From positions 248,001 to 312,000 of the forward strand of contig CANNBV010000004.1 of the NCBI GenBank assembly GCA_947502975.1: a DNA stretch of 64,000 bases, written 5' to 3'. A program made the translations under genes and the position numbers. Positions 34,190 to 43,800 of this stretch are shown here, piece by piece. How positions within the stretch are numbered: position 1 is the stretch's first letter; each line of letters opens with the position of its first letter. The stretch is from an uncultured Flavobacteriaceae bacterium (lineage in GTDB: Bacteria > Bacteroidota > Bacteroidia > Flavobacteriales > Flavobacteriaceae). The notes below the pieces were generated by a model. That model was given only the letters and a program-made list of their open reading frames with translations. It ran no database searches and was not told the DNA's origin.

Positions 34190-34912
34190 TTGGCTAAAAG
34201 ATTTTTTTTAATGCTCTTATTTACTTTTTTGATGTTTTCTTGTAAAAAAGAAGAAGAAAAACTTTCGTTTTCTGAAGTTCAAATCACTACTAACTCTAAT
34301 ACCTTAGTTGAAGTTTTTATTCCAAAAGCTTCAGGAAATACTATTATTAGTAAAGCTATAAATACTAAAATTGAAAATTTTATTGCTTCACTTTTTAAAT
34401 TGGAAAAGGCAGACACACTAAACAAACCTGCATCATTAACTCAACAAATTGATGCTTTTAATAAAGAATACCAAAATTTTTCTAAAATATTTCCTGAAAC
34501 AACACAACAATGGGAAGCTCAAATTGATGGTGAAGTAATCTTTCAATCCAAAGACATTATAAGCATTGCTATTACAGCATATCTTAATACAGGTGGTGCC
34601 CATGGCAACACTACAATTACTTTTTTAAATTTTGAAGCCTCAACTGGCAAACAAATTTTAAAGGAAAACCTATTTACAGATATTGAAGCATTCAAAATTG
34701 TTACTAAACCTTATTTTGACAACACTGTAAGTGATACATCGATACTTCTCGATCCAGAAGTATATGAACTTCCTCAAAATATCGGGTTTTCAGAAGAAGG
34801 TGTCATTCTACTTTACAACACCTATGAAATAGCACCCTATGCTACTGGTGTTATTGAATTTATAGTACCTTTTGAAAAAGCTAATGAATATCTAGTTTTT
34901 AAGAGCTTTTAG
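34190..34912 (+). CDS. Lipoprotein with DUF4163/DUF3298-like domains
   Basis: A 240-aa protein from a TTG start at 34190; an ATG at 34211 would shorten it by seven residues and also leave a lipobox. The lipobox is FMFSC with the Cys near residue 18, followed by the charged KKEEEK linker. The body contains the DUF4163-like strand region (about 30-75) and a C-terminal half with AYLNTGGAHGNTTITFLNFEASTG (spans about 124-147). The latter is the hallmark of DUF3298, the domain of the anti-sigma factor RsiV. A cell-envelope role is likely but not defined. The 3' end overlaps the convergent DinB gene by 21 bp. Confidence 0.8.
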   Translation: MAKRFFLMLLFTFLMFSCKKEEEKLSFSEVQITTNSNTLVEVFIPKASGNTIISKAINTKIENFIASLFKLEKADTLNKPASLTQQIDAFNKEYQNFSKIFPETTQQWEAQIDGEVIFQSKDIISIAITAYLNTGGAHGNTTITFLNFEASTGKQILKENLFTDIEAFKIVTKPYFDNTVSDTSILLDPEVYELPQNIGFSEEGVILLYNTYEIAPYATGVIEFIVPFEKANEYLVFKSF

Positions 34913-35356
34913 GAGTGCCAGAACATAACCGTAATGTAAACCCTCATGAATAGCTACAAATTGCATGGCTTCATCAATATTGTTTAGTGTATTTCCTGTA
35001 GTAGAAACCGTGTAAGCATTGTAACTTTTAAAAAGGCCAGCCTCATAATCTTCCTTTGTTTTTTCTAATGTTGTTAATAATAAACCTTTTATCTCATCAA
35101 TCTCATCTTGGGATACATTACCATTTGGCTTGCTATCCTTTCTATATTTATTTATCATCTCATCCGATAGCGTAGATTCTAAACCAGATAATCTATAAGC
35201 CAAAAGTTGTTCAGAAACCACTACATGGGCAATATTCCAAATAATATTATTATTAAATCCATCAGGTATTTTATTTAAGTTTTCTAATGAATTATTTTCA
35301 ATTATTTTTTTAAAAATTCCTCTTGTATTCTGTAAAACATCAAATGTAAAATCCAT
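34892..35356 (-). CDS. DinB-superfamily protein
   Basis: About 154 aa from the ATG at 35356 (MDFTFDVLQNTRGIFKK); an upstream in-frame ATG at 35416 would add 20 residues that overlap the next gene. It is a four-helix bundle with the metal-binding His residues of DinB/YfiT proteins: one in WNIAHVVVSEQ (about 47) and two in AIHEGLHYGYV (about 137 and 141). Such proteins often act as thiol transferases or have unknown roles. It is unrelated to DNA polymerase IV, which shares the name. The 3' end overlaps the preceding lipoprotein gene convergently. Confidence 0.85.
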   Translation of the reverse strand: MDFTFDVLQNTRGIFKKIIENNSLENLNKIPDGFNNNIIWNIAHVVVSEQLLAYRLSGLESTLSDEMINKYRKDSKPNGNVSQDEIDEIKGLLLTTLEKTKEDYEAGLFKSYNAYTVSTTGNTLNNIDEAMQFVAIHEGLHYGYVLALLKALKN

Positions 35357-35414
35357 ATTGTTTATTTTTTTGCTAAATATAGTTTTAATTTGTTTTCTGA
35401 AACAGATAAAAACC

Positions 35415-35765
35415 ATGAAAAAAGTATATTATTTAAAGACCTGCGATACGTGCAGAAGAATTTTAAAAGAACTGAATTTACCTTCAGAATTTAAGCTTCA
35501 AGATATAAAAAGTGATGCCATTACAGTTAATCAGCTAGAAGATATGAATGAACGCGCAGGAAGTTATGAAGCACTTTTTAGCAAGCGCTCACAACTGTAT
35601 AAAAAAATGGGCTTAAAGGATCAAAATTTAACCGAAAAAGATTTCAAGCATTATATCTTAGAACATTATACATTTTTAAAAAGACCTGTGATAATTATTG
35701 ACGACACTATTTTTATAGGAAATTCTAAAAAAACTATAGAAGAAGTAAAAGCAGCTTTAATTTAA
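35415..35765 (+). CDS. ArsC/Spx-family thioredoxin-fold protein
   Basis: A 116-aa protein from the ATG at 35415 (MKKVYYLKTCDTCRR); an in-frame ATG at 35358 would add an unlikely hydrophobic segment. The thioredoxin-like fold has a CxxC at Cys10/Cys13. The C-terminal KRPVIIIDDTIFIGNSKKTIEEV is typical of the ArsC/Spx group, where the RP motif precedes the last strands. Arsenate reductases of this class have one catalytic Cys followed by an Arg; here the motif is KTCDTCRR. It may be a reductase or an Spx-like regulator. It is divergent from the DinB gene with almost no spacer, so the two promoters overlap. Confidence 0.8.
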   Translation: MKKVYYLKTCDTCRRILKELNLPSEFKLQDIKSDAITVNQLEDMNERAGSYEALFSKRSQLYKKMGLKDQNLTEKDFKHYILEHYTFLKRPVIIIDDTIFIGNSKKTIEEVKAALI

Positions 35766-35853
35766 TGAGACTATAATTATTCTATTAAACGCTAAATTAA
35801 AAAAGTGGATATATTATAAGATATATTAATATCGTTTCGCATATTTTATGTTC

Positions 35854-36651
35854 TTATAGTTTTGAATCACGAGATAATAATTGACCAAACTCTATATTAG
35901 AATAAAGTTCGATTAAATTGGTGTAAACAGTTAATTTTTTCTCATTTTGCTCTAAACGTGTTAAATATTTTAACTTAAACATACGGCTTGCACTCTTATG
36001 TACTTCAATTTTTATAATCTCGGCAGCGTTATCTATTTTCAATAAATTATAATAGAGGCACTTTTTATACACATTAAACCAATTAGTTACCTTTAATTTT
36101 TGATATATATCTCCAGAATATTGCGTTAATCTACTTTCTGAAATTCCCAACTCATCACAAATAATCTCATTAGTAAAACCGTTAAATTTTAATTCAATAA
36201 TTACCAATTCATTTTCTGTAAGTTTTTTATCATCTTCCATTCTATTATATTCTTCAACTAATTTTACTTCTACATCAATATAATATCGTGTAAGATCTCT
36301 TCGTAAATCTTCTATACTATAATCAAGGTCATTTCTTTGGATGCACTTCTCATAAACCAGTTTTGTTTGTTTTAAAATATCAGTTTTTAAGGATTCATCA
36401 ATAAAATCTTTTTTCATTAAATGATTTTGCATGAAAGCTTTTGCTATAATTTTTGTCCAGTTTTTAGTTTTATATTTTTTATAAATACTTGCTCTAATTC
36501 TATTTACTTTAGGTACATCTATCTCTAAAAACTGACTAATTTCTAGCGTGTTTAAATTATGGATGTATAATCTGAGATAAAAAATCTCTAAGTGATTAAG
36601 AATAATTATATTTCTATCTATCACTCTATGAATTTTATATGTTTTTGGCAT
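35854..36651 (-). CDS. Regulator with two LuxR-type HTH motifs
   Basis: About 265 aa from the ATG at 36651 (MPKTYKIHRVIDRN); an in-frame ATG at 36708 adds 19 residues. Two segments each look like a LuxR/GerE DNA-binding unit: HLEIFYLRLYIHNLNTLEIS...KNW (about 18-62) and LTENELVIIELKFNGFTNEI...TNW (about 139-186). They are similar to each other, which suggests internal duplication. There is no receiver domain. The 5' region carries a site on its strand resembling the LytTR-type direct repeats (36709-36739). It belongs to the regulatory genes that flank the surface-protein locus; its targets are unknown. Confidence 0.7.
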   Translation of the reverse strand: MPKTYKIHRVIDRNIIILNHLEIFYLRLYIHNLNTLEISQFLEIDVPKVNRIRASIYKKYKTKNWTKIIAKAFMQNHLMKKDFIDESLKTDILKQTKLVYEKCIQRNDLDYSIEDLRRDLTRYYIDVEVKLVEEYNRMEDDKKLTENELVIIELKFNGFTNEIICDELGISESRLTQYSGDIYQKLKVTNWFNVYKKCLYYNLLKIDNAAEIIKIEVHKSASRMFKLKYLTRLEQNEKKLTVYTNLIELYSNIEFGQLLSRDSKL

Positions 36652-36708
36652 TTTGAATGGATTTAAAACCTTAATTTCAATTAAATGCCGCTTACATGCA
36701 ATTCCCAA

Positions 36709-36739
36709 GTAACAAGTGTACAGTTTGATGTAATAACTG
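36709..36739 (-). promoter_or_regulatory. LytTR-like direct repeat, weaker copy
   Basis: On the minus strand CAGTTATTAC (36730-36739) and CACTTGTTAC (36709-36718) start 21 bp apart. The two-HTH regulator gene follows. No -7 box lies at the 30-nt distance seen at the stronger sites, so this copy is less certain. Confidence 0.4.
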
Positions 36740-36776
36740 GTAAAATTTAGAGTATCCTATTCTGAATGAAGTACCA

Positions 36777-36899
36777 ATGATTAAAAATATATATTCATTA
36801 AGTTTAGAATCACATGCGACAATTGAGGAAACTATTGCCAGAAATGGAAAGAATATCGAAGAGATTCTAGAAGATAACTATAAAAGATTTTTTAAATAA
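36777..36899 (+). CDS. Possible 40-aa peptide gene
   Basis: An ATG-to-TAA frame of 40 residues, rich in Ile, Glu, Asn and Lys, with the C-terminal part (ETIARNGKNIEEILEDNYKR) likely helical. It sits alone between the two-HTH regulator and the first LytTR gene, both on the other strand. No promoter was recognised in front of it. It may be a real small protein or a chance frame in AT-rich DNA. Confidence 0.25.
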   Translation: MIKNIYSLSLESHATIEETIARNGKNIEEILEDNYKRFFK

Positions 36900-36930
36900 C
36901 AATAAAACTTAGACACAACTTATTATTGTA

Positions 36931-37686
36931 TTATTTAAGACCTAGGAATTTACTTAAGGCATCTTGACGACGTTTTGCAATTGGTAGCGCTTCCCTATTA
37001 GACATTTCGCAATACGCGCCTACAGCTTTATTTATTTTAACCACATGTTTTAAATTTACAATGTAGCTATTATGAATACGAAAAAACAGATTAGTATCTA
37101 AAGTACTTTCAAATTCCCCTAAATTCTTAGAAGCTGTAATTTTCTTGCTTTCAATGAGATAGAAAACAGTATATCTCCCATCAGATTTTAAATATATGAT
37201 ATCATCAAAATCAACAAATTCAATTTTATCCATTGATGGAATTGCCAGAAAATCAAATTGATAAGTTGCATCTAACCCCTTTTGAGCACGTAATATCTGT
37301 TCTTGACTAGTATAAGTGCTGTTTTCTATTTCCTTATACACCCTATTGACTGCGATAACTAATTCTTCAATATCTATAGGTTTTAAAATATAATCTACAG
37401 AATTATATTTAAAAGCCCTAACCGCATATTGGTCATAAGATGTTACAAATATCACTTTTAAATTGGAATGTGTTACTTCCTCTAAAACATCAAAACCCGT
37501 ACTATTATTTAATACTACATCTAAAAAAACCACATCTGGTTGTAAACTATTTATATAACGAACAGCTTCTTCTTTAGAACTAGCACTACCAACAATATGA
37601 ACTACGGGGCAATACTTTTCTAGAAAATGTTTTAATAAATCAATATTATTAACTTCATCATCTACAATTATAGCACTGATTTTCAC
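36931..37686 (-). CDS. LytTR-family response regulator (first of two)
   Basis: A 251-aa protein with a receiver domain (about 1-120) and a LytTR DNA-binding domain (about 150-250). The acidic pocket is VDDE (Asp9, Asp10), the phospho-acceptor is Asp56 in VVFLDVVLN, and the conserved Lys is in YILKPID. The LytTR part has FRIHNSYIVNLKHVVKI and ends LPIAKRRQDALSKFLGLK. It is closely similar in layout to the regulator at 53441-54184. The gene is divergent from the first giant repeat gene, whose promoter carries three LytTR-like half-sites, so that gene is the obvious target. A TAAATTTG -7 box lies at 37747-37754 on its strand. Confidence 0.93.
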   Translation of the reverse strand: MKISAIIVDDEVNNIDLLKHFLEKYCPVVHIVGSASSKEEAVRYINSLQPDVVFLDVVLNNSTGFDVLEEVTHSNLKVIFVTSYDQYAVRAFKYNSVDYILKPIDIEELVIAVNRVYKEIENSTYTSQEQILRAQKGLDATYQFDFLAIPSMDKIEFVDFDDIIYLKSDGRYTVFYLIESKKITASKNLGEFESTLDTNLFFRIHNSYIVNLKHVVKINKAVGAYCEMSNREALPIAKRRQDALSKFLGLK

Positions 37687-37902
37687 AATAACTTATTAGG
37701 TTTCTTAAAATTTTGTTCACTATTATCGATACACTGCTACATATTACAAATTTATGTACTAAAAAACAAAACGTTATACTGCACTTACTATTTCAGAACA
37801 TTTTTTATAACCAACCTCACTTCATGGTTTGAATTATCCATAAGTAACATATCCAGTTAAAATATTTAGATAAACACATCACATTAGTATATCGAAAATA
37901 AC

Positions 37903-37990
37903 CACTTACACCAAAATACGGACAGTTATTACCATATACGCTCAGTTATTACTTCTCATTATCTCTAACAGCAAATAGCACGTTACTTTG
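37903..37990 (+). promoter_or_regulatory. LytTR-type activator sites and promoter of the giant repeat locus
   Basis: Half-sites CACTTACACC (37903), CAGTTATTAC (37923) and CAGTTATTAC (37943) start exactly 20 bp apart. After the last one come 30 nt and then TTACTTTG (37983-37990) as the -7 element; there is no -33 TTG at the right place, as expected for an activated promoter. The ATG of the 923-aa protein is about 60 nt downstream. The rest of the 366-bp spacer (37687-37902) is AT-rich and shows nothing else but the -7 box of the LytTR gene on the other strand. Confidence 0.7.
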
Positions 37991-38052
37991 CCCCTTACGT
38001 ATTGGGATATTCCCTTTTAACAAAACTTAACATTTTAATTATCTAATTGATT

Positions 38053-40818
38053 ATGAGAAAAATAATTACACTATTGTTCTTTTTAAGCATTGGAGCAATA
38101 TCTGCTCAAGTGGGTGTAGGAACACCATTACCTGATGCATCTACCCAACTGGATATAGTTTCCAATAATAAAGGTGTATTAATTCCAAGAATTCCTTTAA
38201 CAAGTAGTACAGATATAGTTACAATTCCCAATCCAGCCAATAGTTTGCTTGTATTTAATACGAATACAGTAGCTAACGATATTACTCCAGGTTATCATTA
38301 TTGGGATGGTGCCAAATGGCAACGCATGACGAGTATGGACGAAGTAGTTACATTAATTCAATCTAATGAAACTATAACTAATCTTGTGGATAACGGTGAT
38401 GGTACGATTACCTATACCAATGAAGAAGGAATCGCTCAAACGGTAAACATCGCGGATATCATCACTCAGGAAATCCTTAATCAAGGAGATATCTTCAATG
38501 AGATTATTAATCTTATTGAAGCCAATACCGATGTCTTCCAAGATAATGGAGACGGTACATTCACACATACCTCAGCAGATGGTACAGTAGTAAACTTCAA
38601 TGCCAATACTACTACAATGATAAACAATGGCGATGGTACATATGTGTTGACCAATGCCAATGGCGATAGCATTACCATAGACGTCATTGCAGATATAGTA
38701 AATAACATTACTAACCAAGGTGACATCTTTAATGAGTTGATTACTGTAATCGACGCTAATTCTGATGTCTTCCAGGATAATGGAGACGGCACATTCACAC
38801 ATACCTCAGCAGATGGTACAGTAGTAAACTTTGATGCCAATACTACTACTATGGTAAACAATGGCGACGGTACCTATGTATTCACTAATGCCAATGGTGA
38901 TAGCATTACTATAGACGTCATTGCAGATATAGTAAATAACATTACTAACCAAGGTGACATCTTTAATGAGTTGATTACTGTAATCGACGCTAATTCTGAT
39001 GTCTTCCAGGATAATGGAGACGGCACATTCACACATACCTCAGCAGATGGTACAGTAGTAAACTTTGATGCCAATACTACTACTATGGTAAACAATGGCG
39101 ACGGTACCTATGTATTCACTAATGCCAATGGGGACAGTATCACTATCGACGTAATCGCAGATGTGGTCAACAACATTCAGAATCAAGGAGACATCTTCAA
39201 CGAGATTACTCAAGTGATTGATGCTGATGCCGACACGACTGACGATGCTTGGGCAAATGACAGCGCTAACAATAGAATCGAGCTCGGAACTCAGAGCGAC
39301 GGCACTACGGCACGACCTACCGGAACCGAATTTGTTGCCCTAGATAATGGAAATGTGGGAATTGGAACTCCCTCTCCTACAGAGACTTTGGAACTTGCAG
39401 GTTCCTTAAAAACGAAAAATCAAATAGCAGCGGATAACTACTCCGGGTTTTATTCGGGGACAACGCCCTTTGATGGATTCCCTTTTCCTCCCACTGCTAA
39501 CATGTTGTACTCGCAGGACAAAGAAACCTTTGATGGCCAAGGCCCCATAGGCTTTCTTACTACTTCGCCTGGGCGGTTAACTGCAACGGCCAACTCTAAT
39601 GGACCCATTTTGTCTATGCCAGGTCCTGATAGTGGAACTAGTATAGATCTCGATGGGATTGCTGGTTCTTTAAGCCTACGCAGTTATTCAGGAACAACAC
39701 AAATCCAAAGCTCCTTTCAAACATTTGGCTCAGGTCTAAGCTTTAGGTCAGAGGACTTTGGTAACAACAACTTTTCAATAGCTACAGTAAATGCAAATAG
39801 CCCGTTAAGTTTCTCGTTTAGGCGAGCAGGTGTAACAGAATCGTATGCCTTTCCAGAAGATAATGGAGATGCCGATCAGGTACTTACTACAGATGGTGCT
39901 GGGCAGCTTACATGGAGAGATCCTTCACTCTCTGCTATCAATGTGGAACCTTGGTTTGGTACTGATGACAATATGGGAGCTACCGACAATACCGAAGATA
40001 TTTATAGTCTAGGACGCGTGGGAATTGGAACAACACTACCATTAGGTGCTTTACATGTTGTATCTGAGAATTCAGATGATGCCCTTTTTGTACGGTCTCT
40101 TGGTGGCGATCCTACCAATGATATGGATATCGATTTGATAAGAACATACGGAACTGCAGCTTCTCCACAAATAATTAATCAAGATGGTACACGTTTAGGA
40201 GGGTTGAGATACAGAGGTTTCGTAGGATTGAACATTGATCCTCTTATCTCCATACCAATTTTTGCAGAAGTATCTGCAGAAACTGATGGAGTGCCTACAG
40301 CAACATCGGCGCCAGGGAAACTCATCTTTGAAACAACACCAACTGGAAGTACGATAGCTCAAGCCCGCATGACAATAAAAAATGATGGTAATGTAGGTAT
40401 CGGCACAACCGCTCCTTCAGAAAGATTAGAGGTAGCTGGCAACGTCTACGCTTCAAGCGGTGGTATGCTACTTACAGATACCAGTACCTATGCCGATTAT
40501 GTCTTTGAAGATTATGTGGATGGTATTTCCAAACTCAATAAGAATTATACGTTCAAGTCACTAGACGAAGTGGAGGCCTTTGTTAAAGAGTTCAAACATT
40601 TACCAGGCGTAACGGGAATCAAAGAACTAAAAAAGACTAACAACGGTTATGTGGTGAACATTACCAAACTTTCTGGTGAACTTTTGGAGAAAGTCGAAGA
40701 ACTCTTCCTGCATACCATTGCACAACAAAAAGAATTAGACGCCAGAGATGCCAAAATTCAAGCACTTGAAGCGCGCTTAGCCAAGATAGAGGCTATACTA
40801 AACCTAAACAATCAATAA
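38053..40818 (+). CDS. Giant surface repeat protein with C-terminal coiled coil (first)
   Basis: A 921-aa exported protein with a signal peptide (MRKIITLLFFLSIGAISAQ). The N-terminal module (about 20-100) has GVLIPRIPLT and GYHYWDGAKWQRM, a pattern common in Bacteroidota fibre-like proteins. Three repeats of 78 aa (234 bp each, starting at 38530, 38764, 38998) are rich in NGDGTF/YTHTSADGTVV. A long middle part of GIGT.PTE type follows, then a C-terminal FKSLDEVEAFVKEFKHLPGV and an alpha-helical coiled coil (ELLEKVEELFLHTIAQ...) to the end, as in tail-fibre-like or trimeric surface proteins. It has no T9SS sorting domain. It is first in the run controlled by the LytTR-type promoter. Confidence 0.85.
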   Translation: MRKIITLLFFLSIGAISAQVGVGTPLPDASTQLDIVSNNKGVLIPRIPLTSSTDIVTIPNPANSLLVFNTNTVANDITPGYHYWDGAKWQRMTSMDEVVTLIQSNETITNLVDNGDGTITYTNEEGIAQTVNIADIITQEILNQGDIFNEIINLIEANTDVFQDNGDGTFTHTSADGTVVNFNANTTTMINNGDGTYVLTNANGDSITIDVIADIVNNITNQGDIFNELITVIDANSDVFQDNGDGTFTHTSADGTVVNFDANTTTMVNNGDGTYVFTNANGDSITIDVIADIVNNITNQGDIFNELITVIDANSDVFQDNGDGTFTHTSADGTVVNFDANTTTMVNNGDGTYVFTNANGDSITIDVIADVVNNIQNQGDIFNEITQVIDADADTTDDAWANDSANNRIELGTQSDGTTARPTGTEFVALDNGNVGIGTPSPTETLELAGSLKTKNQIAADNYSGFYSGTTPFDGFPFPPTANMLYSQDKETFDGQGPIGFLTTSPGRLTATANSNGPILSMPGPDSGTSIDLDGIAGSLSLRSYSGTTQIQSSFQTFGSGLSFRSEDFGNNNFSIATVNANSPLSFSFRRAGVTESYAFPEDNGDADQVLTTDGAGQLTWRDPSLSAINVEPWFGTDDNMGATDNTEDIYSLGRVGIGTTLPLGALHVVSENSDDALFVRSLGGDPTNDMDIDLIRTYGTAASPQIINQDGTRLGGLRYRGFVGLNIDPLISIPIFAEVSAETDGVPTATSAPGKLIFETTPTGSTIAQARMTIKNDGNVGIGTTAPSERLEVAGNVYASSGGMLLTDTSTYADYVFEDYVDGISKLNKNYTFKSLDEVEAFVKEFKHLPGVTGIKELKKTNNGYVVNITKLSGELLEKVEELFLHTIAQQKELDARDAKIQALEARLAKIEAILNLNNQ
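38530..39231 (+). repeat. Three 234-bp direct repeats inside the first giant gene
   Basis: Units begin GATGTCTTCC at 38530, 38764 and 38998. Units 2 and 3 are almost identical over most of their length. The 78-aa product unit keeps its reading frame, so expansion or contraction would not break the gene. Confidence 0.95.
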
Positions 40819-40862
40819 AAATTGCCATGCAAATAACGAGAAACCATAAAAAAATGACAACA

Positions 40863-43800
40863 ATGAAATATTTCTATACATATTTAGCTATTGTACTTTT
40901 AGGTACAGGCTTTGTAAGTGCACAAACGGGAATTGGAACCAAGTCTCCCAATCCTGATGCCATGCTCGAAGTAAATGCTACCGACAAGGGATTACTTCTA
41001 CCCAGGATAGCATTGACAGGAACAGCTAACGCAGCACCTCTGGGTGGCCACGTAGCAGGGATGACAGTATACAATACAGCTACTACTGGCGATGTAAGGC
41101 CTGGATATTACATCAGTGATGGTGCCCAATGGTTGCGTATTACAAGTGTCGAGGATGTCATTGACTTGATAGATTCTACAGAGACAGTAACCAACTTGGT
41201 GGACAACGGCGACGGTACGGTGACCTACACCAACGAAGCGGGTACAGCCCAGACAGTAGATATCGCAGACATCATTACCCAGGAGATTCTCAACCAGGGT
41301 GATATCTTCAATGAGATCATCAATCTAATTGAAGCCAATACCGATGTCTTTGCGGATAATGGAGATGGTACATTTACACATACCTCAGCAGATGGCACTG
41401 TAGTAAACTTCGATGCCAATACAACCACTTTTGTAAACAACGGCGACGGTACCTATGTATTCACCAACGCCAATGGTGATAGTGTAACTGTAGATGTGAT
41501 CGCAGACGTGGTGAACAACATCACCAACCAGGGCGATATCTTCAACGAGATCATGCAGGTGATCGATGCCGAAGAGACCTTGACAGTACTTGATTCTTCA
41601 GTGAATGATAATGGGACACCAGCGGATACGACGGATGATTTCCAGGAACTGACCTATTTGGATGAAGATGGAGTGACCACAAGAATCAACCTGACCTCAA
41701 TCATTACCACTGGGGAGACGATCACCAACTTGGTGAACAACGGCGACGGTACGGTAACATACACCAACGAAGCAGGTACTGCTCAGACAGTAGATATCGC
41801 AGACATCATTACCCAGGAAATCCTCAACCAAGGGGACATCTTCAATGAGATCATCAATCTTATTGAAGCCAATACCGATGTCTTTGCGGATAATGGAGAT
41901 GGTACATTCACACATACCTCAGCAGATGGCACTGTAGTAAACTTCGATGCCAATACAACCACTTTTGTAAACAACGGCGACGGTACCTATGTATTCACCA
42001 ACGCCAATGGTGATAGTGTAACTGTAGATGTGATCGCAGACGTGGTGAACAACATCACCAACCAGGGCGATATCTTCAACGAGATCATGCAGGTGATCGA
42101 TGCCGAAGAGACCTTGACAGTACTTGATTCTTCAGTGAATGATAATGGGACACCAGCGGATACGACGGATGATTTCCAGGAACTGACCTATTTGGATGAA
42201 GATGGAGTGACCACAAGAATCAACCTGACCTCAATCATTACCACTGGGGAGACGATCACCAACTTGGTGAACAACGGCGACGGTACGGTAACATACACCA
42301 ACGAAGCAGGTACTGCTCAGACAGTAGATATCGCAGACATCATTACCCAGGAGATCCTCAACCAAGGGGACATCTTCAATGAGATCATCAATCTTATTGA
42401 AGCCAATACCGATGTCTTTGCGGACAATGGTGATGGTACATTCACACATACCTCAGCAGATGGCACGGTAGTAAACTTCGATGCCAATACCACCACTTTT
42501 GTAAACAACGGTGATGGTACCTATGTATTCACCAACGCCAATGGCGATAGCGTTACTGTAGATGTGATTGCCGATGTGGTGAACAACATCACCAACCAAG
42601 GGGATATCTTCAACGAGATCACTCAGGTGATCGATGCCAATGAGACCTTGACGGTACTTGATTCTTCAGTGAACGACAACGGGACACCAGCAGATACGAC
42701 AGATGATTTCCAGGAACTGACCTATTTGGATGAAGATGGCGTTGTCACAAGGATAAATCTATCTTCAATAATAGCAACAGTTGATACTGACGATCAGATA
42801 ATCACGGACTTTAGCGTGATTGGAAGCAGCCTAAGCCTGAGCCTTGAAGATGGTAACACAGCAACGGTATCATTGGGTGATATTGCTGCTGGAACTGACA
42901 CCAACACGACAAATGTGAGTCTTACAGAAGATGGCACGAACCTGATCCTTACGGACAGTGATAACAACACGGTGACGCTTGCCTTGTCAGATTTGGCTGG
43001 AACAGATGCAGATACCAACACGACAAACGTAAGTCTTACTGAAGATGGTACAAACCTGATTCTTACGGATAGCGACAACAACACCGTGACATTTCCATTG
43101 GCAGACCTTGCTGGAACAGCAGCGGATACTAACACTACTAACGTGAGCTTGACTGAGGACGGTACAAACCTGATCCTTACAGACAGTGATAACAACACGG
43201 TGACGCTTGCCTTGTCAGATTTAGCCGGAACAGATGCAGATAACAACACGACAAACGTGACATTGGCCACTTCGGGAACAGATTTAGTTCTTACAGATAG
43301 TGATAACAATACCGTAACTGTGGCTTTGGCTGACATTGCTGCTGGTGTGGATACAGATGATCAGACAATCACGGACTTTAGCGTGACTGGAAGTAACCTG
43401 AGCATTACCCTTGAAGATGGTAATACAGCAACGGTATCATTAGGAGATATTAGCGCTGGAACAGATACCAACACAACCAACGTTAGTTTGACAGAAGATG
43501 GTACAAACCTTATTCTTACAGATAGTGACAACAACACGGTGACGCTTGCCTTGGCTGATTTAGCTGGAACAGATGCAGATACCAACACGACCAACGTGAC
43601 ATTGGCCACTTCGGGAACGGATTTGGTCCTTACCGATAGTGATAACAATGCTGTTTCTGTAGCCCTGGCTGACATTGCCGCTGGTGTAGATACCGACGAC
43701 CAGACAATCACAGACTTTAGCGTAATAGGAAGTAACCTAAGCCTTACGCTGGAGGATGGCAACACGGCAACGGTATCATTAGGAGACATTAGTGCTGGAA

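Noticed and set aside
38353-39095. Several minus-strand open frames inside the first giant gene
   Set aside because: They repeat with the 234-bp period and exist because the coding repeats lack stops on the other strand; no start signals or domains.
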